Source: JAPWJZ01 sp966211335 (lineage in GTDB: Bacteria; Pseudomonadota; Alphaproteobacteria; Micavibrionales; UBA2020). From it: a stretch of 64,000 bases of DNA. Below are positions 15,816 to 24,517 of the stretch, piece by piece. Where the stretch lies: NCBI GenBank assembly GCA_966211335.1, contig CBIHNF010000001.1, positions 496,001-560,000 on the forward strand, read 5' to 3'. Each line of letters begins with the position of its first letter. Positions within the stretch are counted from its first letter, which is position 1. Below the pieces are notes generated by a model. It was given only the letters and a program-made list of their open reading frames with translations, made no database searches and was not told the origin of the DNA. The position numbers and the translations under genes are program-made.

Positions 15816-17090
15816 ATGTCACGACACCACAACAAGATTTCGCCGCAATTCTACGACCGCTCAAAACTGGGCGCGCCGCAAAGGATCGTTATGTCTCAAT
15901 TGCCGCCAGGTGATTACGTGACACTGCCGCCCCGGATGGAAACGCCGGTGCCGCCGAAACCGCCGATCGATAGAGGCGACTGGACAGATTTCAAACCCGG
16001 CCATGGCTACGCCCGCCCGCCCGTGAAGGTTGATTTCGCCGGCACCATCGTCACCGAAAAGCCCGACCCCTTCGCAACACCCGCCCAAAAAGCGCGCCGC
16101 CAGAAGCAGATCGACAAGGATGTCGAGCAGAACGCCAAGGTGCTGGAAGAAGCCGTCTATATCCTGTCGCAAAGCCCGACCGGCCGTGACGTGCTGGAGC
16201 AGATGACGAAGGAAGGCTATAAAATCGTCTTCGACGACCGCCGCACCGGCGACCGCGGCGCTGGCGGATTGTGCGATCCGACGGACAAGCTGATTATTCT
16301 CCGCGGCCATGACAACCCCGAATATCTGGCGCTGCTGCTGGGGCATGAATCGGTCCACGCCGTGCAGAACACGCGGCATGATTTGTTCCCCTCCACACGC
16401 CACCGCCCGGAAGTCGGCATAAAGCTCAGCTTCGCGATTGAAGCCGACGCCTATGCCCAGCAAAGCCAGATCGCGCTGGAACTCGCCTACGGTGACCCCG
16501 AGGGCCCGGAAGATCAGGTGCGCTTCGATGGCCCGCTGCTGCAAATGCGCGAGCGCTTCCCCGATATCATCAAGGCTGCCGAAAAAGTGCTGCTGAATGA
16601 AGCCGCGCTGCAGAACGGCGCGACGGTCGCCGCCGCTTTTGAAGCTTTCTACGACAATTTCTATCTGCGCACCTTCTACGAAGATTCGCATATCGAATGG
16701 GCGGATACCTATGCCCCGAAGCTGAAAGGCTCCTTCCCCTGGCTGCAGCGCCACTTCTCGAAGGACGTTGATAGCGACTGGATCAAGGACCGCATCCAGC
16801 ACCGCGGCAAGTCTTACCTGAATGATCACTTGCCGCACATGACCTTTGATGACGCGCGCCATAGCGGCCTCACCGATGTCACCGGCAAGAAAATTCGCAA
16901 GTTCTACAAAGACCATATGAAGGATGATGCGCCCGCGCTGAAACGCTTCGGTGTACATATGCAGGACGCAGCGGAACTGGTGCTCGGCCTCACCGCCAGC
17001 ATCCATGCCATCTTCAAGGCGAATGATGACCCGACCAAGCCAACGCTGCGCACACCGCCGAAGCGCAACAAGTTTGGGATCTGGGATTAA
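15816..17090 (+). CDS. DUF6782-like putative zinc metallopeptidase
   Basis: The 424-residue protein has a Pro-rich N-terminus (about 25-75), then the LSQSPTGRD block (118-125), HESVH at 177-181 and a following IEADAYAQ motif (E209), the same order as in the protein at 844-1794. The C-terminal 200 residues are helical and charged, with no recognised domain. No signal peptide or membrane segment is seen, so it is cytoplasmic or exported by another route such as Dot/Icm. It is divergent from an ankyrin gene, like its paralogue, which is operonic with one. Activity is inferred from the zinc motif only. Confidence 0.7.
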   Translation: MSRHHNKISPQFYDRSKLGAPQRIVMSQLPPGDYVTLPPRMETPVPPKPPIDRGDWTDFKPGHGYARPPVKVDFAGTIVTEKPDPFATPAQKARRQKQIDKDVEQNAKVLEEAVYILSQSPTGRDVLEQMTKEGYKIVFDDRRTGDRGAGGLCDPTDKLIILRGHDNPEYLALLLGHESVHAVQNTRHDLFPSTRHRPEVGIKLSFAIEADAYAQQSQIALELAYGDPEGPEDQVRFDGPLLQMRERFPDIIKAAEKVLLNEAALQNGATVAAAFEAFYDNFYLRTFYEDSHIEWADTYAPKLKGSFPWLQRHFSKDVDSDWIKDRIQHRGKSYLNDHLPHMTFDDARHSGLTDVTGKKIRKFYKDHMKDDAPALKRFGVHMQDAAELVLGLTASIHAIFKANDDPTKPTLRTPPKRNKFGIWD

Positions 17091-17096
17091 GCCGGG

Positions 17097-17417
17097 TTAC
17101 TTATAGCCTTCATAGAAGATACCCTGCGAAAAGCCGCCGCGCGTTTCGCGCTTCGTGTCGCATTTATCGAACAAGTCTTCCTTGCTATAGCCGAGCTGCG
17201 CAGTGATGCCAAAAATCACCTCCACAATATCAGCCAGCTCTTCCAGCCGTGACGCACTATCGGGCGCGGATAAATATTCCGCGCATTCCTCTGCAAGCTT
17301 GCGGTTCAGGGCGTCGGTCAGGTGAGCGCCGGAAAGGGTGCTGACAATCGGCTCCCGCCCCTCGGCGCGGATGATCTCGGGAATTTTATCGCGGACGAGC
17401 TTTGCAATCGCGGTCAT
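17097..17417 (-). CDS. MazG-like nucleoside triphosphate pyrophosphohydrolase
   Basis: The 106-residue protein begins with KLVRDKIPEII and contains EECAEYL and EELADIVEV, the acidic metal-binding helices of the MazG/all-alpha NTP pyrophosphohydrolase fold. Such single-domain proteins usually remove non-canonical nucleotides; some relatives are phosphoribosyl-ATP pyrophosphohydrolases, but no his genes lie nearby. An AGGAGA Shine-Dalgarno precedes the ATG. It converges with the gene before it, 6 bases between stops. Confidence 0.8.
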   Translation of the reverse strand: MTAIAKLVRDKIPEIIRAEGREPIVSTLSGAHLTDALNRKLAEECAEYLSAPDSASRLEELADIVEVIFGITAQLGYSKEDLFDKCDTKRETRGGFSQGIFYEGYK

Positions 17418-17528
17418 CTGATTCTCCTGCCGCCGGGTTCAGGGCACACTCCCAGCCATATTGGTTTCGGCTGTCTTTTACGCCAAATGATGCGTTATGG
17501 CTAATAATTTCAGCAAATCTCCGAATGA

Positions 17529-17556
17529 TTGACATATTCCTATAAATCTCCATAAT
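17529..17556 (+). promoter_or_regulatory. Consensus promoter, leaderless start
   Basis: TTGACA (17529-17534), a 16-base spacer and CATAAT (17551-17556) predict a start at about 17563, one base before the ATG at 17564. There is no Shine-Dalgarno. Confidence 0.6.
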
Positions 17557-17563
17557 TCGCCCC

Positions 17564-18454
17564 ATGCCAAATCAAGTCTGGGACGCACATATCGCCGAAC
17601 TGCGCATTCTGCTCGATCAAATCCTGATCGAGGGGGAGAAATATGTGATTCCCGATGCCGTGCGCGATGGTTTTAAATCCTTCGCGGCGGGCGACGATAA
17701 CAACCGCAAGGTCGTCACCTTCGGCGCGCTGGATGCCGAAAAAATGATCCCGCTGTGCCGCGAAAATATCGTGCCGTGGTGGTTGCCCTTTACCGGCAAG
17801 GCCTGCACCGGCGATGCTGTCGCGCTCGACCTGCTGCATGACGCTTTTACGCGCGACGTCGGCAAGTCCGCGGTGCCCGACTGCAGTTCGGCGCTCACAT
17901 GGCTGTGCCATGCTGATAAAATTGCCAGCTATCCCGTTTCCCCAACGCCTGATGTGTTGAAACGCATGGTAGGCTGGGGCGGCGATGTAAACAGCGGCGA
18001 CGGCAAATGGCTGAATTTCGCAACGAAATTCATGAATGCCAAAGCGCTTCAGGCCTTAGTCGATGGCGGCGCCGCGCCGCAATATATGCAGCGCGCGATG
18101 GAAGAGCTGGAGGTTGCGAAAAACGCCGGCCAGCTGGAAATTTTACGCGATGTCTTGCGCGGCAAAACGCTGCATGAAAAAGTCGATGATGATACGCTGC
18201 TGTCGGTGAAATACGTGCCGGAAGGCGGCAAGTTGTCGCAGCTGCGTATCCTGTTCAATTTCAAGGCACAACGCATCAACGAGGTGTTTGAGCTGAGCGG
18301 CGGTGCCGCTGCCATGAGCAACGCCGCTTTCGGCGATTACGCGCCCGATGCCTTGAGAATCGCCGAGGAAAAATTCATCCAGCTCGGCGGCAAACCGCCC
18401 TATGGGCTCGACAAGCAGCGCTGGCCTGCGGCGCGGCAACTAAAACCCAACTAA
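17564..18454 (+). CDS. Unknown protein, shared C-terminal module (copy 1)
   Basis: The 296-residue protein is not recognised. Residues about 120-200 are helical pairs reminiscent of degenerate ankyrin repeats (ALQALVDGGAAPQYMQRAMEELE). Residues about 208-283 form a module shared with the next two genes: DxxTLLxVK, LRxxFNFKAQRINEVFE, FGDYxPDALxxAEEKFIQLGGKP. No signal peptide or membrane segment is seen. It heads a run of three paralogues in one direction and lacks a Shine-Dalgarno; the upstream promoter suggests a leaderless message. It may be an effector or a partner of the Dot/Icm system, but nothing proves it. Confidence 0.7.
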   Translation: MPNQVWDAHIAELRILLDQILIEGEKYVIPDAVRDGFKSFAAGDDNNRKVVTFGALDAEKMIPLCRENIVPWWLPFTGKACTGDAVALDLLHDAFTRDVGKSAVPDCSSALTWLCHADKIASYPVSPTPDVLKRMVGWGGDVNSGDGKWLNFATKFMNAKALQALVDGGAAPQYMQRAMEELEVAKNAGQLEILRDVLRGKTLHEKVDDDTLLSVKYVPEGGKLSQLRILFNFKAQRINEVFELSGGAAAMSNAAFGDYAPDALRIAEEKFIQLGGKPPYGLDKQRWPAARQLKPN

Positions 18455-18611
18455 AACAAGCATATAACATCTGCCTTCCCTGCCGCATCCTGCATTGACA
18501 GAACAGGGACGTACCTCTATGAAAATAGGGGATAACAAGCAGCAACGGCCGGCACCATCCGACCCCTTTAAAGGGCGGCACCTTATTCGAGGACAAGGGA
18601 AATTCTGCCTT

Positions 18612-19598
18612 ATGAATGATGACTTCCTTCGCTCATCCACCAACCCTGAAACCTGGCGCCTGGCTGCCGAAGGGATTGCCGGCGAATTGGAGCAGATCGA
18701 CCGCGCCGCCGCTAGGCTGAACCCGACGCCGGCATTGACCGAGCGCGAAGCGGAAACGGCGCGCAATGCTGCCATGGACCCTGCACGTAAAATTTTCGCG
18801 TCCATTTCCGCCTATCAATGGCCCGCCGTGCGCACCATGTACACGCTGGGGCAGCAGGACACGGAAATTCTGATTTTGTTGGCGGAGCGGCGCATCACCG
18901 ACTGGCAGACTATTTTCAACGCCAAGGCGGCCTTCGGCACGGCGGAGGATATTCTCGCCATCAAGGCGGCTGCCGACCTGAACAAGGGGCAGGTCAACCT
19001 GAATTCCGCGCTGACACATGCGGCGAAACCCAATGTGCTGGTTGCCGGCCTGCGGACAGAGGGAAATTTTGACACCACCGAACAGCTCTTCAAGCTCGGC
19101 GCCGATCCTGCGACCGGCAATAACAACAACGGCCAGGTCTTCAACGATACCGTCGAGGCGGGCAGGGCAGATATTGGCCGGTTGTTTGCAAAATATGGTC
19201 AGAGTGGAATTCTGAACGTCGACAGCTGGGTACAGGCCGCGAAAGCGAACCGCAAGTTCAAGCTGTTTGACGATCTTCGCAAAATCCAATGGGATTACGG
19301 GCGCTTCACCGCGCTCGACCGCGAAACGCTGCTGGAAGTGAAGACCTTGCCCGACAATGCGGGAACGCTGAAATCGGTGTTCAACTTTGCCTCCCGCCAC
19401 GTGTCGGAAATTTTTGAAACCGTTAATCCGCGCCAGTCCATCCTGCGCGATATTCCGTTTGAAGACTATGGCGATGCCGCGCTGGAAAATGCGCGCAGCA
19501 AGCTCATCGAAATGGGTGGCAGCCCCTCCGGCATTGAAGAAACACTGCGCGGCAAGCCGCAAGTGAAGCCCGGCCTCTCTAGCCGCGGTGCGGGATAA
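18612..19598 (+). CDS. Unknown protein, shared C-terminal module (copy 2)
   Basis: The ATG at 18612 follows AAGGGA at a fair distance and gives 328 residues. The frame is open further to 18495, with another ATG at 18519, so a longer N-terminus cannot be excluded. The middle part has ankyrin-like helical pairs (DTTEQLFKLGADPATGNNNNGQVFNDTVEAG shows the LGADP turn). The C-terminal module reads DRETLLEVKTL, SVFNFASRHVSEIFE, FEDYGDAALENARSKLIEMGGSP. It is followed after 2 bases by copy 3, so the pair is one operon. Function is unknown. Confidence 0.72.
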   Translation: MNDDFLRSSTNPETWRLAAEGIAGELEQIDRAAARLNPTPALTEREAETARNAAMDPARKIFASISAYQWPAVRTMYTLGQQDTEILILLAERRITDWQTIFNAKAAFGTAEDILAIKAAADLNKGQVNLNSALTHAAKPNVLVAGLRTEGNFDTTEQLFKLGADPATGNNNNGQVFNDTVEAGRADIGRLFAKYGQSGILNVDSWVQAAKANRKFKLFDDLRKIQWDYGRFTALDRETLLEVKTLPDNAGTLKSVFNFASRHVSEIFETVNPRQSILRDIPFEDYGDAALENARSKLIEMGGSPSGIEETLRGKPQVKPGLSSRGAG

Positions 19599-19600
19599 TC

Positions 19601-20572
19601 ATGGGCTGGGGCAGGAGCAAGGATGAAAACCCCGCGCTGCAGCTTGCCAAGAAAGCCGCGCGCGCCTTTGCCGAAAAAGACTGGAACCGCGCCGTTGAAT
19701 TCATGCGCGACGTCACCGCAGCGCAGCCCGATCTTACCGATACCGCCATGACGCTGCTGAGCCAGAGCGTAAAGCAGAATGACACCAATCACCGTTTCTA
19801 TGTGCTGAACGGCCTGCCCGACGACGTGCTGTTGGGCGCCTGCACGCGCGGCAGCCTTCCCTATGCGGAAGCGCTGCAGGCCCTTGCCGGTTTTGGCGAT
19901 TCAGACCGTATGCAGAATTTCCTGGACGCAGCGGCGGAAAAGCTGACGCAGGATGATCTTGATAAAGGCCTCAAGGCGGCGGTTTCTTATCGAGATACCT
20001 TCGTTATTATCGACATCGGCTACAGCGACCGCTATCAGCACTATACTTCCGGTGATAAGGCAGAGAATACGCGTCTTCTGCTGAAGGCCGGCGCCAGCAC
20101 CGCAGGCGACAACGCCGAACTGATGGTCAAGGGCGCGGAACAAAACAACCTCGCCATTGTGAAGCTGCTGGTCGAACACGGCGCAAATTTATCCGTCAGC
20201 GGCAAACGCGCGATGAAGAAGGCGGAAGAGCGTAACTTTGACGCTGTCGCGCTGTACTTGCGCGAACAGCTGATTGCCCTGCAGCGTTTCTCCAGCCCCG
20301 ATGAACAGACGCTTGTCGAAACCAAGGCGCTGGACGACCGCGGCAGCCAGTTACGCCTTGTCTTCAACTTCGCGGCGCGGCAGGTGACGGAGATTTACAA
20401 CGGGCCGGAAGAAAAAACCGCCGCTGCCATGCTCTCCCACCGCTTTGCCGATTACGACCAGTCAGCGCTGACCGAAGCCTTCGAGCGGTTAAAATCCATG
20501 GGCGGCCAGCCGCGCGCGCTTGGCGACAAAGCCGCACATACGCTTCCCGCACCGCCGAAACCGGCAAGCTGA
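19601..20572 (+). CDS. Unknown protein, shared C-terminal module (copy 3)
   Basis: The 323-residue protein has ankyrin-type units in the middle (ENTRLLLKAGAS, AIVKLLVEHGANLS) and the same C-terminal module as its two upstream neighbours: DEQTLVETKAL, LRLVFNFAARQVTEIY, FADYDQSALTEAFERLKSMGGQP, then a short Pro/Ala tail. The ankyrin units are clearer here than in copies 1 and 2, which supports reading all three as ankyrin proteins with one distinct C-terminal domain. The ATG lies two bases after the stop of copy 2. Confidence 0.75.
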   Translation: MGWGRSKDENPALQLAKKAARAFAEKDWNRAVEFMRDVTAAQPDLTDTAMTLLSQSVKQNDTNHRFYVLNGLPDDVLLGACTRGSLPYAEALQALAGFGDSDRMQNFLDAAAEKLTQDDLDKGLKAAVSYRDTFVIIDIGYSDRYQHYTSGDKAENTRLLLKAGASTAGDNAELMVKGAEQNNLAIVKLLVEHGANLSVSGKRAMKKAEERNFDAVALYLREQLIALQRFSSPDEQTLVETKALDDRGSQLRLVFNFAARQVTEIYNGPEEKTAAAMLSHRFADYDQSALTEAFERLKSMGGQPRALGDKAAHTLPAPPKPAS

Positions 20573-20573
20573 T

Positions 20574-21137
20574 TTAATTCGAGGGTTTTCTCAACCGCAC
20601 ATAAAGCGCGCCGTCGCCGCCGTCTTTCGGGGCAGCGGTGGTGACGGCCAATACTAAATGGCCGCAATCCCCCTCCTGCAGCCACATCGGCACCGCGCGG
20701 CGGAGGATGCCACCGCCCAGGCGGCCTTTGCCCGTAATCACCAGCAAGGTGCGTTTATGCGCCCGCGCCGCATTGCGGATAAAGCGGGTGAGGGCGTGAT
20801 GCGCCTCGTCTTGCGTCATACCGTGCAGGTCGATATGGCCTTCAATCTCGAGCCGGCCCTTTTTCATTTTCGTGGCGGTCGATTTATCAAACCCCCGTGC
20901 GGGGGCCTGCGGCGCGGCGGGCGGGGCCGGTTTGGCCACGCGCGGTGGTGCTTTGATAAGGATTTCGTGGTTTTTTGACGGTTTTGCGGCTGCTTTGGGC
21001 GGTGTTTTGGCGCTGGCGGGGGCAATTTTCGGCTTTTTAGCGATGGGCGTCACGCTGCGGGTGACAAATTCCCACAAGGCAGCGTCTTCCCCGCGCCTGT
21101 CCTTGATTGTTTTGCCGGTTTTTGCGGGTTTTTTCAT
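20574..21137 (-). CDS. Smr-domain protein
   Basis: The 187-residue protein has a basic, Lys/Pro/Ala-rich N-terminus (1-90) and a C-terminal Smr domain (about 95-187) with IDLHGMTQDEAHHAL, LLVITGKGRLGGG and a final VRLRKP. Smr domains, as at the end of MutS2, are nucleic-acid nucleases or binding modules; stand-alone forms occur across Proteobacteria. GAGGACG serves as Shine-Dalgarno. It converges with copy 3 of the unknown family, one base between the genes. Confidence 0.85.
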   Translation of the reverse strand: MKKPAKTGKTIKDRRGEDAALWEFVTRSVTPIAKKPKIAPASAKTPPKAAAKPSKNHEILIKAPPRVAKPAPPAAPQAPARGFDKSTATKMKKGRLEIEGHIDLHGMTQDEAHHALTRFIRNAARAHKRTLLVITGKGRLGGGILRRAVPMWLQEGDCGHLVLAVTTAAPKDGGDGALYVRLRKPSN

Positions 21138-21254
21138 GCCGCGTCCTCGAAATCGCTTGGGTTATGTATTGCAGGAAATTGAGCCGCCGCCCATTCGTTT
21201 TTAACTTGGGTCATGCTATACTAGCCTAGAATACCGTTGAAGGAATTGGAGAAT

Positions 21255-22004
21255 ATGACGAAATTTTTATCCGCCGCTTCCTGTTGCAGCCTGATCCTTG
21301 CCGCCGTCATCGGCCTTTCCGCGCCGACCGCCGCAAAGGCGCAGATGCCGGACGCCCCTGTCGTCGGCACCAACTATTTCCCCGACACCGCTTCCGCCGC
21401 CGACGTTGCGACCATCTTCTACCGCCTGACGCGGCAGAACCCCGATTTCCACAAATGGATTCCCTTCCTGCCCGAATATAAAACAATGACCGATTCCGAA
21501 CGGCTGGAATACCTGCAGACGAAACCGCTGGAGTGGCAGCAGAAGTTTGACCTTTTGACCCTGCAAGACCCGATCGCCATCCAGTTCGAAGGTGTTCTTT
21601 CGCCCTATAGCGATGAAAACCAGGGCTATGTCGTGCGCAACTTCGCCAGCGACACGTTTTTCTCCTTCACCTTCGCGCAGAAAAACTATGCCATCGTGCC
21701 GCAGGGGCTGATGGACCACCAGTTCCTGCCCGTGCAGCCCGCCGCGAAAAAAGATGTCGAAAGCGGCCTTTCCATGACCGGCCGCAAGATCTTCATGATC
21801 ATCTACGTACAGCCGACCTATGCCGATGCCGCAGCGCCGCCGACGGTGATCGACGGCAAGCCCTATCAGCTTATCTCCGGCAAGGTCATGAACATCGCGC
21901 TGTATAAAATCTACGCCAACAAGCAGGCGACCGTTCTCTGGGAAGAAGGCACCAAAACCTTTAACGACAACCAGAAGAACGAGCTGCTGAATCTGAAGCA
22001 ATAA
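21255..22004 (+). CDS. Exported protein of unknown function
   Basis: The ATG at 21255 (AAGGA upstream) gives 249 residues with a clear signal peptide ending AAKA (about 1-28); the frame is open to a TTG at 21237 that would not improve it. The mature part holds YFPDTASAADVATIFYRLT and YAIVPQGLMDHQFLP and is probably a soluble periplasmic domain. I do not recognise the family (DUF4852-like is a guess). It heads a four-gene run to 23527. Confidence 0.7.
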   Translation: MTKFLSAASCCSLILAAVIGLSAPTAAKAQMPDAPVVGTNYFPDTASAADVATIFYRLTRQNPDFHKWIPFLPEYKTMTDSERLEYLQTKPLEWQQKFDLLTLQDPIAIQFEGVLSPYSDENQGYVVRNFASDTFFSFTFAQKNYAIVPQGLMDHQFLPVQPAAKKDVESGLSMTGRKIFMIIYVQPTYADAAAPPTVIDGKPYQLISGKVMNIALYKIYANKQATVLWEEGTKTFNDNQKNELLNLKQ

Positions 22005-22023
22005 GGGTCAGGGAGGGAACGGG

Positions 22024-22359
22024 ATGTTTTCCAAAATCAGCAACCTCATGACCTCCACCTCCACAAGTTCCGGCGGCGGGCAGGGCGGCAGCTCCGGCTA
22101 TCAGCGCCGCCAAAACGCATCTGCAGACGCCGCAACTGCCACCCCTTCTTCGTCAGATGCTGCGGGCGATATTTTGCTGCTCTCTATCGACGCCCTTAAA
22201 GCCATGGTGCGTGAAGAAGCCGCGCTGCAGCCGCAGGCGGAAGTGCTGCTGCGCCGCCTTGGCCAGCTGGAACAGCACGGGCTTCAGTCCCTGCCGCTGT
22301 CGCCGGGGCAGGATGCGGCGGGCGCGATCAATGCGGCTTTCCAGTTCCTGAAATCGTAA
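22024..22359 (+). CDS. Small Ser/Gly-rich protein, unknown
   Basis: The 111-residue protein has a low-complexity Ser/Gly/Ala N-terminus (1-50) and a helical C-terminal part (ILLLSIDALKAMVREEAALQPQAEVLLRRLGQLEQHG). A strong GGGAGGG Shine-Dalgarno precedes the ATG, and it lies 19 bases after the exported protein. There is no signal peptide. Function unknown. Confidence 0.6.
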   Translation: MFSKISNLMTSTSTSSGGGQGGSSGYQRRQNASADAATATPSSSDAAGDILLLSIDALKAMVREEAALQPQAEVLLRRLGQLEQHGLQSLPLSPGQDAAGAINAAFQFLKS

Positions 22360-22368
22360 AGCTTTGTC

Positions 22369-22860
22369 ATGGCCGCACCGCTACTGACCTATCGCCTTCG
22401 TCCCTCGCCCAAAACGGGGATCATCCTGCGCGCGGCGTTGTTTTCGGGTGCGGCGCTTATCGCGCTTATCGGGGTCCTGCTGCCACGCCTCGCGAATGTC
22501 GACCCGATCGTCGGCTATGTCTTGCTGGCAGTCGCCGTGATGGATGTCGGCCTCGCCTTTGTGCTGCCCGGCATCATCCTTTCCAACGGCGGCAGCAAGG
22601 TGTCGTTCTTTAACGACCGTCTGGAAATTTCCAGTGGCCAACAGCCCTACCCGCTTTTCTATGAAAATATCACCAGCGTCGAGGAAGCGCCTTCGCCAAA
22701 CGGCGATGGCGTGTTGACGGATATCCTGCTGATGACGGCGAAGCCCGCGCGAATTCCCATGGTGTCCAACGCGCAGCGCTTGCTTCTCAGCGGCCTGCCG
22801 GCAGCGGAAGACCCCCTGTCCCGCATCAAAGAATTGGTTGAGAAAAGCCGCGCCGCGTAG
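22369..22860 (+). CDS. Two-segment membrane protein with PH-like C-terminus
   Basis: The 163-residue protein has two membrane segments (about 19-39 and 47-70) followed by a soluble part (75-163) with RLEISSGQQPYPLFYENITSV, the sort of beta-strand pattern seen in bacterial PH-like membrane proteins. It begins 9 bases after the previous gene without a clear Shine-Dalgarno, so coupled translation is likely. The next gene has the same layout. No specific function can be given. Confidence 0.6.
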   Translation: MAAPLLTYRLRPSPKTGIILRAALFSGAALIALIGVLLPRLANVDPIVGYVLLAVAVMDVGLAFVLPGIILSNGGSKVSFFNDRLEISSGQQPYPLFYENITSVEEAPSPNGDGVLTDILLMTAKPARIPMVSNAQRLLLSGLPAAEDPLSRIKELVEKSRAA

Positions 22861-22873
22861 GATAATACCGGCG

Positions 22874-23527
22874 ATGGAAAAGAAGCGCCCCATACTCTCC
22901 GTACGTCCGCATTTTGACCCCGGCCTTGCCATGGTGCAGGCCGGCATGGTGACGGCGCTGCTGTTTCTGCCTGTTACGGTCGTCTGCGGCATGCTGGTCT
23001 ATATCCTGTTCCTTATTCTCGGCCTCGTGAATTTCATTTCGGCTTCGGCGGTGTTCGGCTTCTTCTTTGTCGCCAGCCTTGCCGGCATTCCGCCGGTGTT
23101 CTACGAGCTGAAAAAGCGCGCCCTGCAGCGCACGCTGTACAATTTCCATGAAGATTACATCGACTTCCAGTATTTCCACTTCTATCTCAACCGCCGCCGC
23201 GGCCGCATCCGCTACCGCGATATTTCCGACATCAACCAGCACGCCTCCGCCTTGCAGGAACAGCGCCGCCTGACGACGATTTACATGTACGCCCCCGGCA
23301 TGGGCTATGTACGCGGCTTCTCGGGCGTGAAAATGGAAGACCTGCAGCAGTCGAAGGGTTATCTCACCAAAGTCATGGATATCCTTGATGGCGGCTATCA
23401 GGAAGCGCCCGTTCCCGCCTGGAATTCCGCCGCCGCCATCTTCTCGCAGACGGATGCTGCCATGGGCGTTGCGCCCAATGCCCCGCCCGCGGAACTGCCG
23501 CTTACCGCGCAGCAGCCCCCCAAATAA
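22874..23527 (+). CDS. Two-segment membrane protein with PH-like C-terminus
   Basis: The ATG at 22874 gives 217 residues; the frame is open back to a TTG at 22838 inside the previous gene, which is less likely. Two membrane segments (about 21-44 and 52-75) precede a soluble domain with FHEDYIDFQYFHFYLNRRRG and RIRYRDISDI. The layout mirrors the gene before it (membrane pair, then PH-like domain), so the two may form a complex. It ends in a Pro/Ala tail. Confidence 0.6.
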   Translation: MEKKRPILSVRPHFDPGLAMVQAGMVTALLFLPVTVVCGMLVYILFLILGLVNFISASAVFGFFFVASLAGIPPVFYELKKRALQRTLYNFHEDYIDFQYFHFYLNRRRGRIRYRDISDINQHASALQEQRRLTTIYMYAPGMGYVRGFSGVKMEDLQQSKGYLTKVMDILDGGYQEAPVPAWNSAAAIFSQTDAAMGVAPNAPPAELPLTAQQPPK

Positions 23528-23536
23528 TTTTAAATT

Positions 23537-24109
23537 TCAAATATTCAGCACATAACCTTCGTCACGCGTGACGAGGATCTCTGGCGCTTCGGCCGACTTT
23601 TCCATTTTCTGGCGCAGGCGGTAGATGTGCGTCTCCAGCGTATGGGTATCAACCCCGTCCTGATAGCGCCAGACCTGCTTTAGCAAGGCATCGCGGCTGA
23701 CGGGCGTATTCGCATGGCGGGACAGGAAGACGAGGATATCGACTTCCTTATCGGTCAGCGGAATTTCCGCGCCCTCCAGCGTTGTTTCTTCCGGCCGCAG
23801 CAGTTTTTCCTGCGCCTCGAACACATAGGGGCCGATGGCGAAGGGATCGAGGTAGAGCGATGGCTCTTCCAAAATCTGCCGGATCTGCCGCAGCAGGCTG
23901 CCAAGGCGGATCTTTTTATGCAGGTCGAGCGTCATGACCGGGACCGCCGGCGGCGCGTTCAAAGGGGCAGCTTCCGGCAGAAGAATGATATCTGCCTCCA
24001 AAGCCCCCGTCGCCGTCTGCCAGTCATGGCACGCCAGCTGCTGCTGCAGCGCGGTCTGGAGCGCTTCAGGCAGCAGGCCAAGGTATATTTTACTTAAACT
24101 TTCCATCAT
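23537..24109 (-). CDS. OmpR/PhoB-type regulator with degenerate receiver
   Basis: The 190-residue protein ends in a winged-helix DNA-binding domain (about 108-190): LTDKEVDILVFLSRHANTPVSRDALLKQVW, then THTLETHIYRLRQKME and a final DEGYVLNI. The N-terminal 100 residues are receiver-like but short: the strand that should end in the phosphorylated Asp reads ADIILLPE, so phosphorylation is unlikely. No kinase gene is adjacent. The gap to the divergent gene at 24182 holds a perfect inverted repeat (24121-24159) that may be its binding site. Confidence 0.82.
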   Translation of the reverse strand: MMESLSKIYLGLLPEALQTALQQQLACHDWQTATGALEADIILLPEAAPLNAPPAVPVMTLDLHKKIRLGSLLRQIRQILEEPSLYLDPFAIGPYVFEAQEKLLRPEETTLEGAEIPLTDKEVDILVFLSRHANTPVSRDALLKQVWRYQDGVDTHTLETHIYRLRQKMEKSAEAPEILVTRDEGYVLNI

Positions 24110-24120
24110 CTTGGCAACAG

Positions 24121-24159
24121 TTTACCTGAAAACGAATTGTTAAGACAGACTCAGGTAAA
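24121..24159. promoter_or_regulatory. Inverted repeat between divergent genes
   Basis: TTTACCTGA (24121-24129) and TCAGGTAAA (24151-24159) form a perfect 9-base inverted repeat with a 21-base spacer. It fills the 72-base gap between the degenerate OmpR-type regulator and the gene at 24182, where TTGTTA (24137) and TATAGG (24161) also form a possible promoter. Confidence 0.45.
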
Positions 24160-24181
24160 GTATAGGGGTAGAGGAAGCACC

Positions 24182-24487
24182 ATGGCAGCCCAAAACCCCG
24201 ACGTCATACAAAAATACGAAGTCGTTTTCGGCGTCCGCACCGGCGTCACCATCCTCATTCCCAAAAACCCGACCTTCGATTGCGGCGTCGACGTGAAGGT
24301 GCAGTTCACGTTAAGCCCCGACAATCCGAAAGACGTGCTGATCACGGCCGATAAAAAATCGGCGGTGCTGAAGGATCTGCGCAAGGATTACATCGACGAA
24401 GCGGTAAAGCGCGGCGTCATGATGTTCTATGAAACGAAAGACGACGAAGTCGTTCGTTGCACGCCGTGCAATTACGCCAGCAAATAA
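24182..24487 (+). CDS. Small conserved-looking protein, unknown
   Basis: The ATG at 24182 follows GAGGAAG and gives 101 residues; upstream codons to a TTG at 24137 lie over the operator and are unlikely. The sequence is beta-rich (YEVVFGVRTGVTILIP, VDVKVQFTLSPDNPKDVLITADK) with three cysteines, two of them in a CTPCNY tail. No signal peptide is seen. It is divergent from the degenerate response regulator and may be its target. Function unknown. Confidence 0.6.
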   Translation: MAAQNPDVIQKYEVVFGVRTGVTILIPKNPTFDCGVDVKVQFTLSPDNPKDVLITADKKSAVLKDLRKDYIDEAVKRGVMMFYETKDDEVVRCTPCNYASK

Positions 24488-24517
24488 ATTGAAATTTGTA
24501 TGCCGTGAAGCGAAGGC

